Below are positions 29,642 through 36,382 of a stretch of DNA of 37,099 bases, in pieces. This DNA comes from Paenibacillus antri (GTDB taxonomy: Bacteria; Bacillota; Bacilli; Paenibacillales; YIM-B00363). The notes beneath the pieces are model-generated. The model was given only the letters and a program-made list of their open reading frames with translations. It was not told the DNA's origin and ran no database searches. Position 1 is the stretch's first letter, and the number at the start of each line of letters is the position of its first letter. The translations under genes were made by a program, and so were the position numbers. Where the stretch lies: NCBI RefSeq assembly GCF_005765165.1, contig NZ_VCIW01000035.1, positions 1 through 37,099 of the forward strand, in the 5' to 3' direction.

Positions 29642-29983
29642 ATGAATGGTTTTCCGATTTTGGTCGCGGTTGCGATCGCCGTGCTCATTGGCGTATGGTA
29701 TTGGACGAAGAAGCGGTCCTGGAAGACGGTATACAAGCGGACGGAATTAACGGAGCAGGCGTCGGATCAATACGCGCTGCTGCAGGAGGAAGGCATTCGA
29801 TGCCGCATCCGAAGCGTGCCGATCCGCACGAATATGAACGCGGGCGCCGTCGCGCAGGGCGGCCTAGAAGCGGTCGAGATGATGACGGTCGTCGAGGTCC
29901 ACAGGAATGACTTGGAGCAGGCGAAGCGGTTGTTGGAAGAACGGGTACAGGGCCAATACGAGTTTATGTTCGAAGCATCCTAA
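29642..29983 (+). CDS. Small membrane-anchored DUF2007-like protein
   Basis: 113 residues from ATG 29642 (GAGGGAGTG upstream). One N-terminal transmembrane segment (about 5-22, PILVAVAIAVLIGVWYW) is followed by a basic stop-transfer KKR. The cytoplasmic part (about 30-112) has LLQEEGIRCRIRSVPI and VVEVHRNDLEQAKRLLEERV, resembling DUF2007 putative signal-transducing domains. No function is known. A strong terminator follows. Confidence 0.7.
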   Translation: MNGFPILVAVAIAVLIGVWYWTKKRSWKTVYKRTELTEQASDQYALLQEEGIRCRIRSVPIRTNMNAGAVAQGGLEAVEMMTVVEVHRNDLEQAKRLLEERVQGQYEFMFEAS

Positions 29984-29986
29984 AGA

Positions 29987-30018
29987 AATCCCCGGCACGG
30001 ACGTGTCGGGGATTTTTG
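29987..30018 (+). terminator. Intrinsic terminator
   Basis: AATCCCCGGCAC (29987-29998) and GTGTCGGGGATT (30003-30014) pair over 12 bp with one G-U, followed by TTT. Confidence 0.8.
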
Positions 30019-30061
30019 CGTTCTGGTACAATAGGATAAATTCGGAAAATGGGGTGGCCGC

Positions 30062-30301
30062 ATGTTTCCAACAGTCGTCTTTGTTATCTCCTTCGGCATC
30101 GCCGCCGTCATGCTTCTCCTTTTCGCCTTGGGCTTTCGCATCATCATGCCTTCCTCGACGCAGTGGATCGGGTTCGGTATCGTACTCCTATTATTCGGCA
30201 TCGGACTGTCCACGGCGGTTCAAGGCAGCGATCCGTGGGGGATTTTATTCTTGTCGTTCGGTCTCGCTTGCGGATTGATCGGTTTTCTGAAGAAAAGATA
30301 A
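30062..30301 (+). CDS. Small integral membrane protein of unknown function
   Basis: 79 residues; GGGGTGG before the ATG. Three hydrophobic segments (about 4-26, 33-51, 58-75) take up most of the protein, with a basic C-terminal KKR. No family recognised. It lies between a terminator and the surface operon and may have its own promoter, which was not identified with confidence. Confidence 0.65.
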   Translation: MFPTVVFVISFGIAAVMLLLFALGFRIIMPSSTQWIGFGIVLLLFGIGLSTAVQGSDPWGILFLSFGLACGLIGFLKKR

Positions 30302-30310
30302 AAAAGTCGA

Positions 30311-30362
30311 GTCTCGAGACAAACCGCTTTCCGGTTTCCGTCGTTGTTCCTTACGTAAGGAA
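30311..30362 (+). promoter_or_regulatory. Run of three palindromes before the cupredoxin-sigma operon
   Basis: GTCTCGAGAC (30311-30320), AAACCG-CTTTC-CGGTTT (30321-30337) and the perfect 16-base TTCCTTACGTAAGGAA (30347-30362) fill the 84 bases between the small membrane gene and the operon. A CAAAC/CGTT pair (30320-30324 and 30342-30345, 17 bases apart) faintly resembles an ECF-type promoter, which would fit autoregulation by the sigma factor in the same operon. No sigma-A promoter was found. Confidence 0.4.
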
Positions 30363-30388
30363 ACTTTTCCTAACGGGGAGGAACGTTG

Positions 30389-32011
30389 ATGAAAACTTGG
30401 ATACGGGGCGTACGGCTGGGGGTCGCGGCGGGGCTGCTGTCGCTGACCGCGGCGTTCGGCATCGGGGCGTCCGCGGCGGAGGATGATTTCACGTTGCAGT
30501 CGGACGCCGACGTCGCGGGACGACTCGGTCTTCTGCTTGGGGACGGCGACGGGCTGACAAGAGACTACTTGGAGAAGACGTCTACGCGATTGCAAGCGGC
30601 GTTGATCTCGCTGCGGTTGACCGGCAAGCTGCAGGAAGCGATGGATTACGAGCCGACGTCGAACTTTATCGACAAGGATTCGGTTTCGGTCGGGAATCAA
30701 GCGGTGCTGGGGTATTTGAAGGAACATCCGGAGCTCGGATGGCAAGGGTCCGGGGACGGGACGTTCGATCCGTTATCCGTCATCAGCTCGCAGCAGTTTT
30801 ATAAAGTGATGCTCGAAGCGCTCGGTTATGCGGAGGGCGTAGACTTCGCGTATGCCGATACGGAAGCGTTCGCAGCCTCCAAAGGGCTGGGCGGCATTCG
30901 CGGCGAAGGCGAGCTGACGAACGCGCATCTGGCGACGGCGCTCGTCGAGAGCCTGGGGGCGACGACGTCCGAAGGCGGCACGCTGCTCGCGTCGCTCCAG
31001 GCTTCCGGCGTCGTAACGGCGGATGCGGCGCTGCCGACGGGGAAGCGACTCGCGCTCGCGAACGATCCGGAGCTCGGGACGGTGTTGACGAATTCGGAAG
31101 GCCGGACGTTGTATTTCTTTACGAAGGACGTCGCGGACTTGAATTCCTGTCAAGGCGGCTGCCTAACCAATTGGCCGATCTTCTACGAGGACGATCTGAT
31201 CGTCCCCGCAACGCTGAAGGCGGACGACTTCGCCGTGTTCACCCGTTCGGACGGCGAGAAGCAGCTTACCTATAAGGGGTGGCCGCTCTACACGTTCGCG
31301 AAAGACGCGGCGGCGGGCGATGCGAACGGCGAAGGGGCGAACGGCGTCTGGTTCGCGGCGAAGCCCGATTACGCCGTCATGATCGGAACGTCGGCGGAGC
31401 ATGGCGACTACTTAACGGATGCGTACGGCAATGCGCTTTATTATTTCGATAAGGACTCGCCGAACGCCAGCGCTTGCGCAGGGCAATGCGTCGCGAACTG
31501 GCCGTTGTTCATGGCCCATGGAGCGGTGCCTTCCACGCTGTCGGCGGACGATTTCGGCATGATCAACCATCCGGAGGGCGGCATGGTTTCGACCTTCAAG
31601 TCGTATCCGCTCTATTATTTCGCGAAGGATGCCGCATGGGGCGATACGCTCGGGCAGAACGTCAACAACGTCTGGTTCCTGGTGTCGCCGAAGACGTTCG
31701 AAGGCACGAGCGCCGAAGCGGGCGCGGGAGCGGGGACGGGGGCCGGCGCGCAGCAAGGGAAGACATACAACGTAGACATTCGGGAGTTCAGCTTCGGGAG
31801 CGAGCCGCTCACGGTCGAAGCCGGTTCGACCGTCGTCTTTACGAACTACGACGATATGGAGCATAACGCCGTCGCGGCGAACGGCGCGTTCGCTACGCCG
31901 CTGCTGAAGAAGGGCGAATCGTTCGCGATCACCTTGAACGAGGCGGGGACGTACGAATATTTCTGCGAGCCGCATAAGCGGTTTATGACGGGCACGATCA
32001 TCGTGAAGTAA
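30389..32011 (+). CDS. Secreted multidomain protein: Lipoprotein_15-type repeats and C-terminal cupredoxin
   Basis: 540 residues from ATG 30389 (GGGGAGGA upstream). The signal peptide ends near residue 31 (IGASAA). Residues 35-215 resemble degenerate S-layer-homology sequence. Residues 225-435 hold two pairs of the PF03640-type secreted repeat, recognised by GRTLYFFTKD...CQGGCLTNWP and GNALYYFDKD...CAGQCVANWP, each followed by YPLYYFAKDA-like units and VWF. A Gly/Ala-rich hinge leads to a cupredoxin domain (about 455-540) with type 1 copper ligands H492, C526, H529 and M533. It probably handles electrons or copper at the cell surface. It is the first gene of the operon with the sigma factor. 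Confidence 0.85.
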   Translation: MKTWIRGVRLGVAAGLLSLTAAFGIGASAAEDDFTLQSDADVAGRLGLLLGDGDGLTRDYLEKTSTRLQAALISLRLTGKLQEAMDYEPTSNFIDKDSVSVGNQAVLGYLKEHPELGWQGSGDGTFDPLSVISSQQFYKVMLEALGYAEGVDFAYADTEAFAASKGLGGIRGEGELTNAHLATALVESLGATTSEGGTLLASLQASGVVTADAALPTGKRLALANDPELGTVLTNSEGRTLYFFTKDVADLNSCQGGCLTNWPIFYEDDLIVPATLKADDFAVFTRSDGEKQLTYKGWPLYTFAKDAAAGDANGEGANGVWFAAKPDYAVMIGTSAEHGDYLTDAYGNALYYFDKDSPNASACAGQCVANWPLFMAHGAVPSTLSADDFGMINHPEGGMVSTFKSYPLYYFAKDAAWGDTLGQNVNNVWFLVSPKTFEGTSAEAGAGAGTGAGAQQGKTYNVDIREFSFGSEPLTVEAGSTVVFTNYDDMEHNAVAANGAFATPLLKKGESFAITLNEAGTYEYFCEPHKRFMTGTIIVK

Positions 32012-32030
32012 TTCGGAGGAGGCGGAACGA

Positions 32031-32642
32031 GTGAGTCGATGGAAATATGCCGCGCGTTCGATGTCGATCGTCCTGCTGCTGTTCGCTGCGGCCTGCGGCT
32101 CGGCGGGGGGCGGCGGCTCGGGTGATACGCCTGCGACGCCGGCGGAGCAGCCGAAGGTCGAGCAGACTGCGCAGCACGCGGACGGGGAGTCGCATGAAGA
32201 GCCCGCGGCGTCGGAGCCGGAGCCGGCGACGTCCGGGCCGGCGGAAGGAGTCGAAGCTCCGCCGGCGGAGGAACCCGCAAAGACGGAAGAGCCGGCGGAC
32301 GAACCGCCGGAGCAGCCAGCAGAGGAGCCTGTCGAGAAACCGGCCGCGCAGCCGGAGCCGGACCCTGCGCCGCCGCCTCCGAAGGCGGAGCCCGTTCGTC
32401 ACGTCGTGGAAATCGTCGACTTCGCCTTTTCCCAGGATCGCTTGGAAATCAACGCGGGCGATACCGTCGTATTCGTAAATAAAGACGCGGTCGGGCATAC
32501 GGCGACAGCCGAGGACGGGTCGTTCGATACCGGGATTCTGAAGCAAGGGGAAGAGAAGGAAGTGACGTTCGCCGAAGCCGGAGAGTTTCCGTATATTTGC
32601 ACGCCTCACCCGGGAATGAAAGCGACGATTCTCGTGAAGTAG
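32031..32642 (+). CDS. Cupredoxin lipoprotein with Pro/Glu-rich stalk
   Basis: 203 residues from GTG 32031 (GGAGGCGG upstream). The N-terminus ends in a lipobox (LFAAAC), with lipid-modified Cys near 22. Residues about 35-120 form a low-complexity stalk of Pro, Glu and Ala that would span the cell wall. The C-terminal domain (about 122-203) is a plastocyanin-like cupredoxin with copper ligands H156, C190, H193 and M196 (CTPHPGM). Its relation to the upstream protein's last domain suggests duplication. They may pass electrons to each other outside the membrane (inference). The gap to the upstream gene is 19 bases. Confidence 0.88.
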   Translation: MSRWKYAARSMSIVLLLFAAACGSAGGGGSGDTPATPAEQPKVEQTAQHADGESHEEPAASEPEPATSGPAEGVEAPPAEEPAKTEEPADEPPEQPAEEPVEKPAAQPEPDPAPPPPKAEPVRHVVEIVDFAFSQDRLEINAGDTVVFVNKDAVGHTATAEDGSFDTGILKQGEEKEVTFAEAGEFPYICTPHPGMKATILVK

Positions 32643-32674
32643 TCGGACACGGATATGGGAGGTGGGGGTGCCGT

Positions 32675-33247
32675 ATGCTGCATCTATCCGACGGCGAGCT
32701 GATGCGGCTCGTCAAAGCGAAGCGTCGCGCCGCCTTGTCGGAGCTGTACGATCGATATGCCTCGCTCGTCTACTCGTTCGCCTTGAAGGCGATGAGAGAG
32801 GAGAGCGCGGCTCGGGAGGTCGTACAGACCGTCTTCTTGCGGTTGTGGACGACGGAATCCGAGTATGATCCCGAGAAAGGGGCGTTCTCGAGCTGGCTCG
32901 TCACGATCACGAGAAACATCGCGATCGATCGGAAGCGCCGCATCCGCAGAGAAGCCGAGCGACAGGCGGAGCTTGCGCCGGAGCGATGGGAGCGGATTCC
33001 CGACGAGACGAACGTCTCGCCTGAGGAGCTTGCGATCCAGAGCGGCATGCGGCAACAAATCCGCACGGCGTACCGGCATTTGTCCGCGCAGCAGATCGCG
33101 TTGCTGGAGCATTTCTATTGGAACGGGTACAGCCTTAGCGAGTTGTCGAAGCTGTACGGCCAACCGCTGGGGACGGTTAAGCATCGACTGCATCAGACGT
33201 TGAAAATATTACGAAGGCATCTGACCGCCGAAGGGGAGGGATGGTAA
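32675..33247 (+). CDS. ECF-type RNA polymerase sigma factor
   Basis: 190 residues from ATG 32675; GGGAGGTGGGGG lies upstream. The longer frame starts within the cupredoxin gene. Region 2 (about 20-88) has ALSELYDRYASLVYSFALKAM, VFLRLWTTESEYDPEKGAFSSWLVTITRNIAIDRKRR. Region 4 (about 130-185) has AYRHLSAQQIALLEHFYWNGYSLSELSKLYGQPLGTVKHRLHQTLKILRRHL. There is no region 1 or 3. It resembles SigK-type sigma factors paired with RskA. It overlaps the anti-sigma gene by one base and should direct its own operon. Confidence 0.92.
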   Translation: MLHLSDGELMRLVKAKRRAALSELYDRYASLVYSFALKAMREESAAREVVQTVFLRLWTTESEYDPEKGAFSSWLVTITRNIAIDRKRRIRREAERQAELAPERWERIPDETNVSPEELAIQSGMRQQIRTAYRHLSAQQIALLEHFYWNGYSLSELSKLYGQPLGTVKHRLHQTLKILRRHLTAEGEGW

Positions 33248-33990
33248 TGCGCAAGAGCGATCGGGAACCGATCTGCGGCTTCCTGCTCGAGTATGTGTCC
33301 GGCAACGGAACCGAAGCGGAGCGACGCGCGTTCGAACGCCACCTCCCCGGATGTCCGGCTTGCACGGATGAGGCGGCAGAGCTTACCGAGGCTTGGGAGG
33401 GGGTGTCCGCGAACATGGAGCGGGTCGAACCGCCGGAGGATTTGAAGAAGCAAGTGCTCGACGCCGCGTTCGCTTCCGAGCCGCCGACGTCCGAGCCGCC
33501 GGCGTTCGAGCGGCCGCCTTCTCGGCCATGGCTGCGGTACGGCTTCGCGGCGGCGGCATCCGCCGTCATCGCCGTTATGGCGTTGTGGAATTACGAGCTT
33601 CAGTCGGACCGAAGCGCGATGCCGCTCCCGTTGGAAGAAGCGGCGTCGGTGTCCGCGGCGAGCATCGAGAGGCTGGTACCGCTCTACGCGTCGGCGGCGG
33701 CGGAGCGCGCTTACGGCGTCGCGTGCGTCGTGAACAACGGCCGCGATAAGCAGTTTATCGTCTACGTGTTCGGCGCGCAGCGAACCGAAGGGGAGGAAGC
33801 GTACCAAGTATGGCTATTGAAGGACGGCGAACGTTCGAGCGCCGGCACGTTCCGCGTGAACGAGGACGGCATCGGCGTACTCGCGATGCCGATCGCCACG
33901 GAGCCGCCGGCGTTCGATGCGATCGGCATTACGATCGAACCGGACGATCGGGGGGATCAGCCGAGGGGGGAGCGGGCGTTCGCCTCCTGA
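33247..33990 (+). CDS. Membrane anti-sigma factor with zinc-finger and RskA-type domain
   Basis: 247 residues from ATG 33247, whose A is the last base of the sigma factor stop. An ATG six bases earlier is too near GGGAGG (33234-33239). The N-terminal cytoplasmic part has the anti-sigma zinc-binding HX3CX2C motif (HLPGCPAC, about 31-38). A Pro/Glu-rich link follows, then one transmembrane segment (about 97-115, YGFAAAASAVIAVMALW). The outside RskA-type domain (about 145-245) has FIVYVFGAQRTEGEEAYQVWLLKDGERSSAGTF. It should hold the sigma factor at the membrane and release it after an outside signal, perhaps redox or copper. Confidence 0.9.
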   Translation: MRKSDREPICGFLLEYVSGNGTEAERRAFERHLPGCPACTDEAAELTEAWEGVSANMERVEPPEDLKKQVLDAAFASEPPTSEPPAFERPPSRPWLRYGFAAAASAVIAVMALWNYELQSDRSAMPLPLEEAASVSAASIERLVPLYASAAAERAYGVACVVNNGRDKQFIVYVFGAQRTEGEEAYQVWLLKDGERSSAGTFRVNEDGIGVLAMPIATEPPAFDAIGITIEPDDRGDQPRGERAFAS

Positions 33991-34082
33991 CGGAAGGAGA
34001 ACTTGGAAATCTGCCCTTGACACATCGGTTCGTCCGTTCCACTATGGAAGTAATCGACGACGAATAGGAGGGGGATTTTCCC

Positions 34083-34595
34083 ATGGTACAACGTCCCGCA
34101 AGCGAGGAGTACAACCCGTATTTCGCCGTGTATATCGATCGCGTCCCGGATGGGGACATCGTGGAACAGCTTCGTAGGCAGCAATCGACGCTGGTCGAGC
34201 TGCTGGACGCGATTCCGTCGGAGAAGCTGACGTATCGATACGCGCCCGGCAAGTGGAGCGTCGCCCAGCTGATCGGACATATCGCGGATACGGAGCGGGT
34301 CATGAGCTATAGACTGCTGCGCGTGGCGCGAGGCGATCGGACGCCGCTGCCCGGCTTCGATCAGGATCTGTTCGTCGCGAATTCCAACTTCGACGAATGG
34401 ACGGTCGGCAGCTTGAAGGACGAATACGAAGCGGTGCGGAAGTCGACGTTGTCGCTGCTCCAAGGACTGCCCGCATCGGCGTTCGCGTTCCGCGGCGTCG
34501 TCGGCGGCAACGAAACTTCGACCGCGGCGCTGGCGTACATTATCGCAGGTCATGAGCTGCATCACGTGGACATTTTGCGGCGTCTGTACCTGTAA
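34083..34595 (+). CDS. DinB-fold protein (second, DinB_2 type)
   Basis: 170 residues, GGAGGGGG before the ATG. The sequence has PSEKLTYRYAPGKWSVAQLIGHIADTERVMSYR with the first metal His near 67, and ALAYIIAGHELHHVDILRRLYL with the second His pair near 159-163. It is a different subgroup from the protein at 28471-28968. A TTGACA at 34017-34022 may be its -35, but the -10 (CACTAT) is poor. Function is likely metal-dependent thiol transfer or unknown. Confidence 0.87.
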   Translation: MVQRPASEEYNPYFAVYIDRVPDGDIVEQLRRQQSTLVELLDAIPSEKLTYRYAPGKWSVAQLIGHIADTERVMSYRLLRVARGDRTPLPGFDQDLFVANSNFDEWTVGSLKDEYEAVRKSTLSLLQGLPASAFAFRGVVGGNETSTAALAYIIAGHELHHVDILRRLYL

Positions 34596-34603
34596 GACGG
34601 AAA

Positions 34604-34647
34604 AAAAGTCGGTCCTGGAAGCGCGTTCCGGAACCGACTTTTTTCCG
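34604..34647. terminator. Bidirectional terminator between DinB-fold and chemoreceptor genes
   Basis: AAAAAAAGTCGGT-CC (34604-34618) and GG-AACCGACTTTTTT (34630-34644) pair with one bulge, with A- and T-runs on both sides. Confidence 0.75.
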
Positions 34648-34651
34648 TTTC

Positions 34652-35911
34652 TTACAGTTTGAACACGTTCATCGATTGCTGCAGCTGGGAGACCAGCTTC
34701 GTCATCTGCTCCGACTGGGCGACGATCGCCCTTACGGCGGCGATCTGTTCGGACATCGACGCGGACACCTGCTCCGTGCCGGCCGCGGATTGCTGCGTGA
34801 AGGCGGAAATGTTCTCGACGATGCCGGAAATTTGCTTCGAGCTCTCTAACATCTGCTCGCTCTCCTCCGCGAAGACGGCGATCTGTTCGGAGATGAACGT
34901 TACGTTGCGCACGATCTCCGAGAACACTTGCTCCGTCTCGGCGATGAGTCGCGTCTGCTCCTCGACGATCTGTTCGTTCTCCGACATCGAAACGAGCGCC
35001 TTCTCGATGCTCTGTTCGATCGTACGTACGAGCTTGAACACTTCCTTCGTCGAGCCGGTCGACTCTTCGGCGAGCTTGCGCACTTCTTGCGCGACGACCG
35101 CGAAGCCGAGTCCGTGCTCGCCCGCGCGGGCCGCTTCGATCGAAGCGTTCAGGGAAAGCAGATTCGTCTGCTCGGCGATCTCCGATATCGTGCGCGTAAT
35201 TTGGGAGATGCCGTTCGCCTGCTTGGCCAATTCGTGAATCGTCTGGGAGACGTTCGCCGTCGCCTGCACGTTCCGACGCATGCCGCCGGTTTGCGTTTCT
35301 ACGGAATCGAGCCCCTTGCGGACGAGCTCCATCATCTGGCCCGACTTCGCGTTCATTTCGCGCGTCGATTCGGTGTACGCCCCGACCTTCTGCTCGATAT
35401 TCTTCGTCGCGACCGATACGCCGGCGATTTCTTCGGACACCTGAGCGGCGCCCGACGCCAGCTCGTTCGCCGCGGTCGACACTTCCTCGAGGACGGTCTT
35501 CATGTTTTCGTTCTTCATATAGATATCTCGGCTTGACTCGAAGACGTGCTTCGACGTGCGGCTCGTCTCCTGCAGCAGCTCGCGCAGCTTCTCGATCATC
35601 TTGTTGAACGCCGCGCCCAGCTGTCCGAGCGTATCGTCGGACTGCATCTCGATGCGGCTCGTGAAATCCCCCTTGGATATGGCAAGCGCCGCCTTCGTCA
35701 TATCGTCGATCGGTTCTGTAAGCGTTTTCTCAAGCCAACGGAAGAAAAGGACGCTAAGCCCGCCCAATACCGCTAAGCTCAACAAGCCGATCGCAATACG
35801 TCCGAACGCGATGAAGAACGGGAGCATCACGATTGTGTAGGCCAAAATGACCACGTAATTCCCGAATTGCAATTTGCGATTGAACGATAAATTCGTAAAC
35901 CAGTTCATCAT
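34652..35911 (-). CDS. Methyl-accepting chemotaxis protein without a large outside sensor
   Basis: 419 residues; AAAGGGGCG precedes the ATG (35911), and a second ATG follows at once. Two hydrophobic segments (about 17-37 and 39-60) are separated by only a short turn, so there is no outside ligand domain. A HAMP domain follows (about 60-115, [27 protein letters not shown]...[15 protein letters not shown]). The signalling coiled coil (about 130-415) has the hairpin tip [36 protein letters not shown]. It would signal to CheA, sensing from inside or in the membrane. It has no chemotaxis genes nearby. Confidence 0.92.
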   Translation of the reverse strand: MMNWFTNLSFNRKLQFGNYVVILAYTIVMLPFFIAFGRIAIGLLSLAVLGGLSVLFFRWLEKTLTEPIDDMTKAALAISKGDFTSRIEMQSDDTLGQLGAAFNKMIEKLRELLQETSRTSKHVFESSRDIYMKNENMKTVLEEVSTAANELASGAAQVSEEIAGVSVATKNIEQKVGAYTESTREMNAKSGQMMELVRKGLDSVETQTGGMRRNVQATANVSQTIHELAKQANGISQITRTISEIAEQTNLLSLNASIEAARAGEHGLGFAVVAQEVRKLAEESTGSTKEVFKLVRTIEQSIEKALVSMSENEQIVEEQTRLIAETEQVFSEIVRNVTFISEQIAVFAEESEQMLESSKQISGIVENISAFTQQSAAGTEQVSASMSEQIAAVRAIVAQSEQMTKLVSQLQQSMNVFKL

Positions 35912-36063
35912 AACGCCCCTTTGACTAGGAATGAAGTCTTGGGCAAATTATAACATTTTATGCCATGAAGTACTATAGATACTTTCTGTCGAAGCTTTGG
36001 AGGATGGATACCTTAGGGGGCGTCCGGCAACACTATAGCGAATCGCAAGGGAGGGACGAACGA

Positions 36064-36252
36064 ATGGCTCCATACGAGGAACAGAGCAAGCAAGAGGCGG
36101 ACGGAGACCCGAATACCGTCCTAGAGGATACGTCGGCCCACGAACGCATCGGATTTCGGATGGACGACACGAAGAATGCGAGCGTCAATCTGGGCAGTAC
36201 GTCGGATTGGCTCGGCAAGGAGAACGAGCAGCGCAAGAAGAGCCCTCGGTGA
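36064..36252 (+). CDS. Small hydrophilic protein of unknown function
   Basis: 62 residues from ATG 36064 with AAGGGAGGGA upstream; an earlier in-frame ATG (35965) has none. The product is polar, without hydrophobic segments or Cys, and probably disordered at both ends. No family recognised. Its stop codon (36250-36252) lies inside the terminator hairpin next to the IS. The good ribosome site and the terminator support a real gene. Confidence 0.65.
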   Translation: MAPYEEQSKQEADGDPNTVLEDTSAHERIGFRMDDTKNASVNLGSTSDWLGKENEQRKKSPR

Positions 36253-36260
36253 CGAGGGCT
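36241..36260 (+). terminator. Host terminator hairpin interrupted by the right IS copy
   Basis: AGCCCTCG (36241-36248), loop GTGA and CGAGGGCT (36253-36260) form a perfect 8-bp stem overlapping the stop codon of the 62-residue gene. No T-run follows; the IS begins at once, so the T-run was presumably pushed to the IS's far side, outside the window. Confidence 0.7.
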
Positions 36261-36269
36261 CAGACTGTA

Positions 36270-36307
36270 GAGAAAGCCACCGTTTATCGGAGGCTTTTCT
36301 CTTTTTA
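36270..36307 (+). terminator. IS-borne terminator taking over from the interrupted host one
   Basis: The plus strand has GAGAAA-GCC-CCG then CGG-GGC-TTTTCTC (36270-36301) followed by TTTTT. It stops transcripts of the 62-residue gene from running into the transposase antisense strand. Confidence 0.65.
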
Positions 36308-36327
36308 TGGTTTAGATTCTGGTATTG

Positions 36328-36382
36328 AAAAAGATCGCCTTACTCATCCTGCCTTCTTGGCTAGGTAGAGGGCGATCTTTTT
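36328..36382 (-). terminator. Hairpin across the transposase stop codon (right copy)
   Basis: Same 12-bp stem AAAAAGATCGCC/GGCGATCTTTTT as at 718-772, inverted. Confidence 0.7.
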
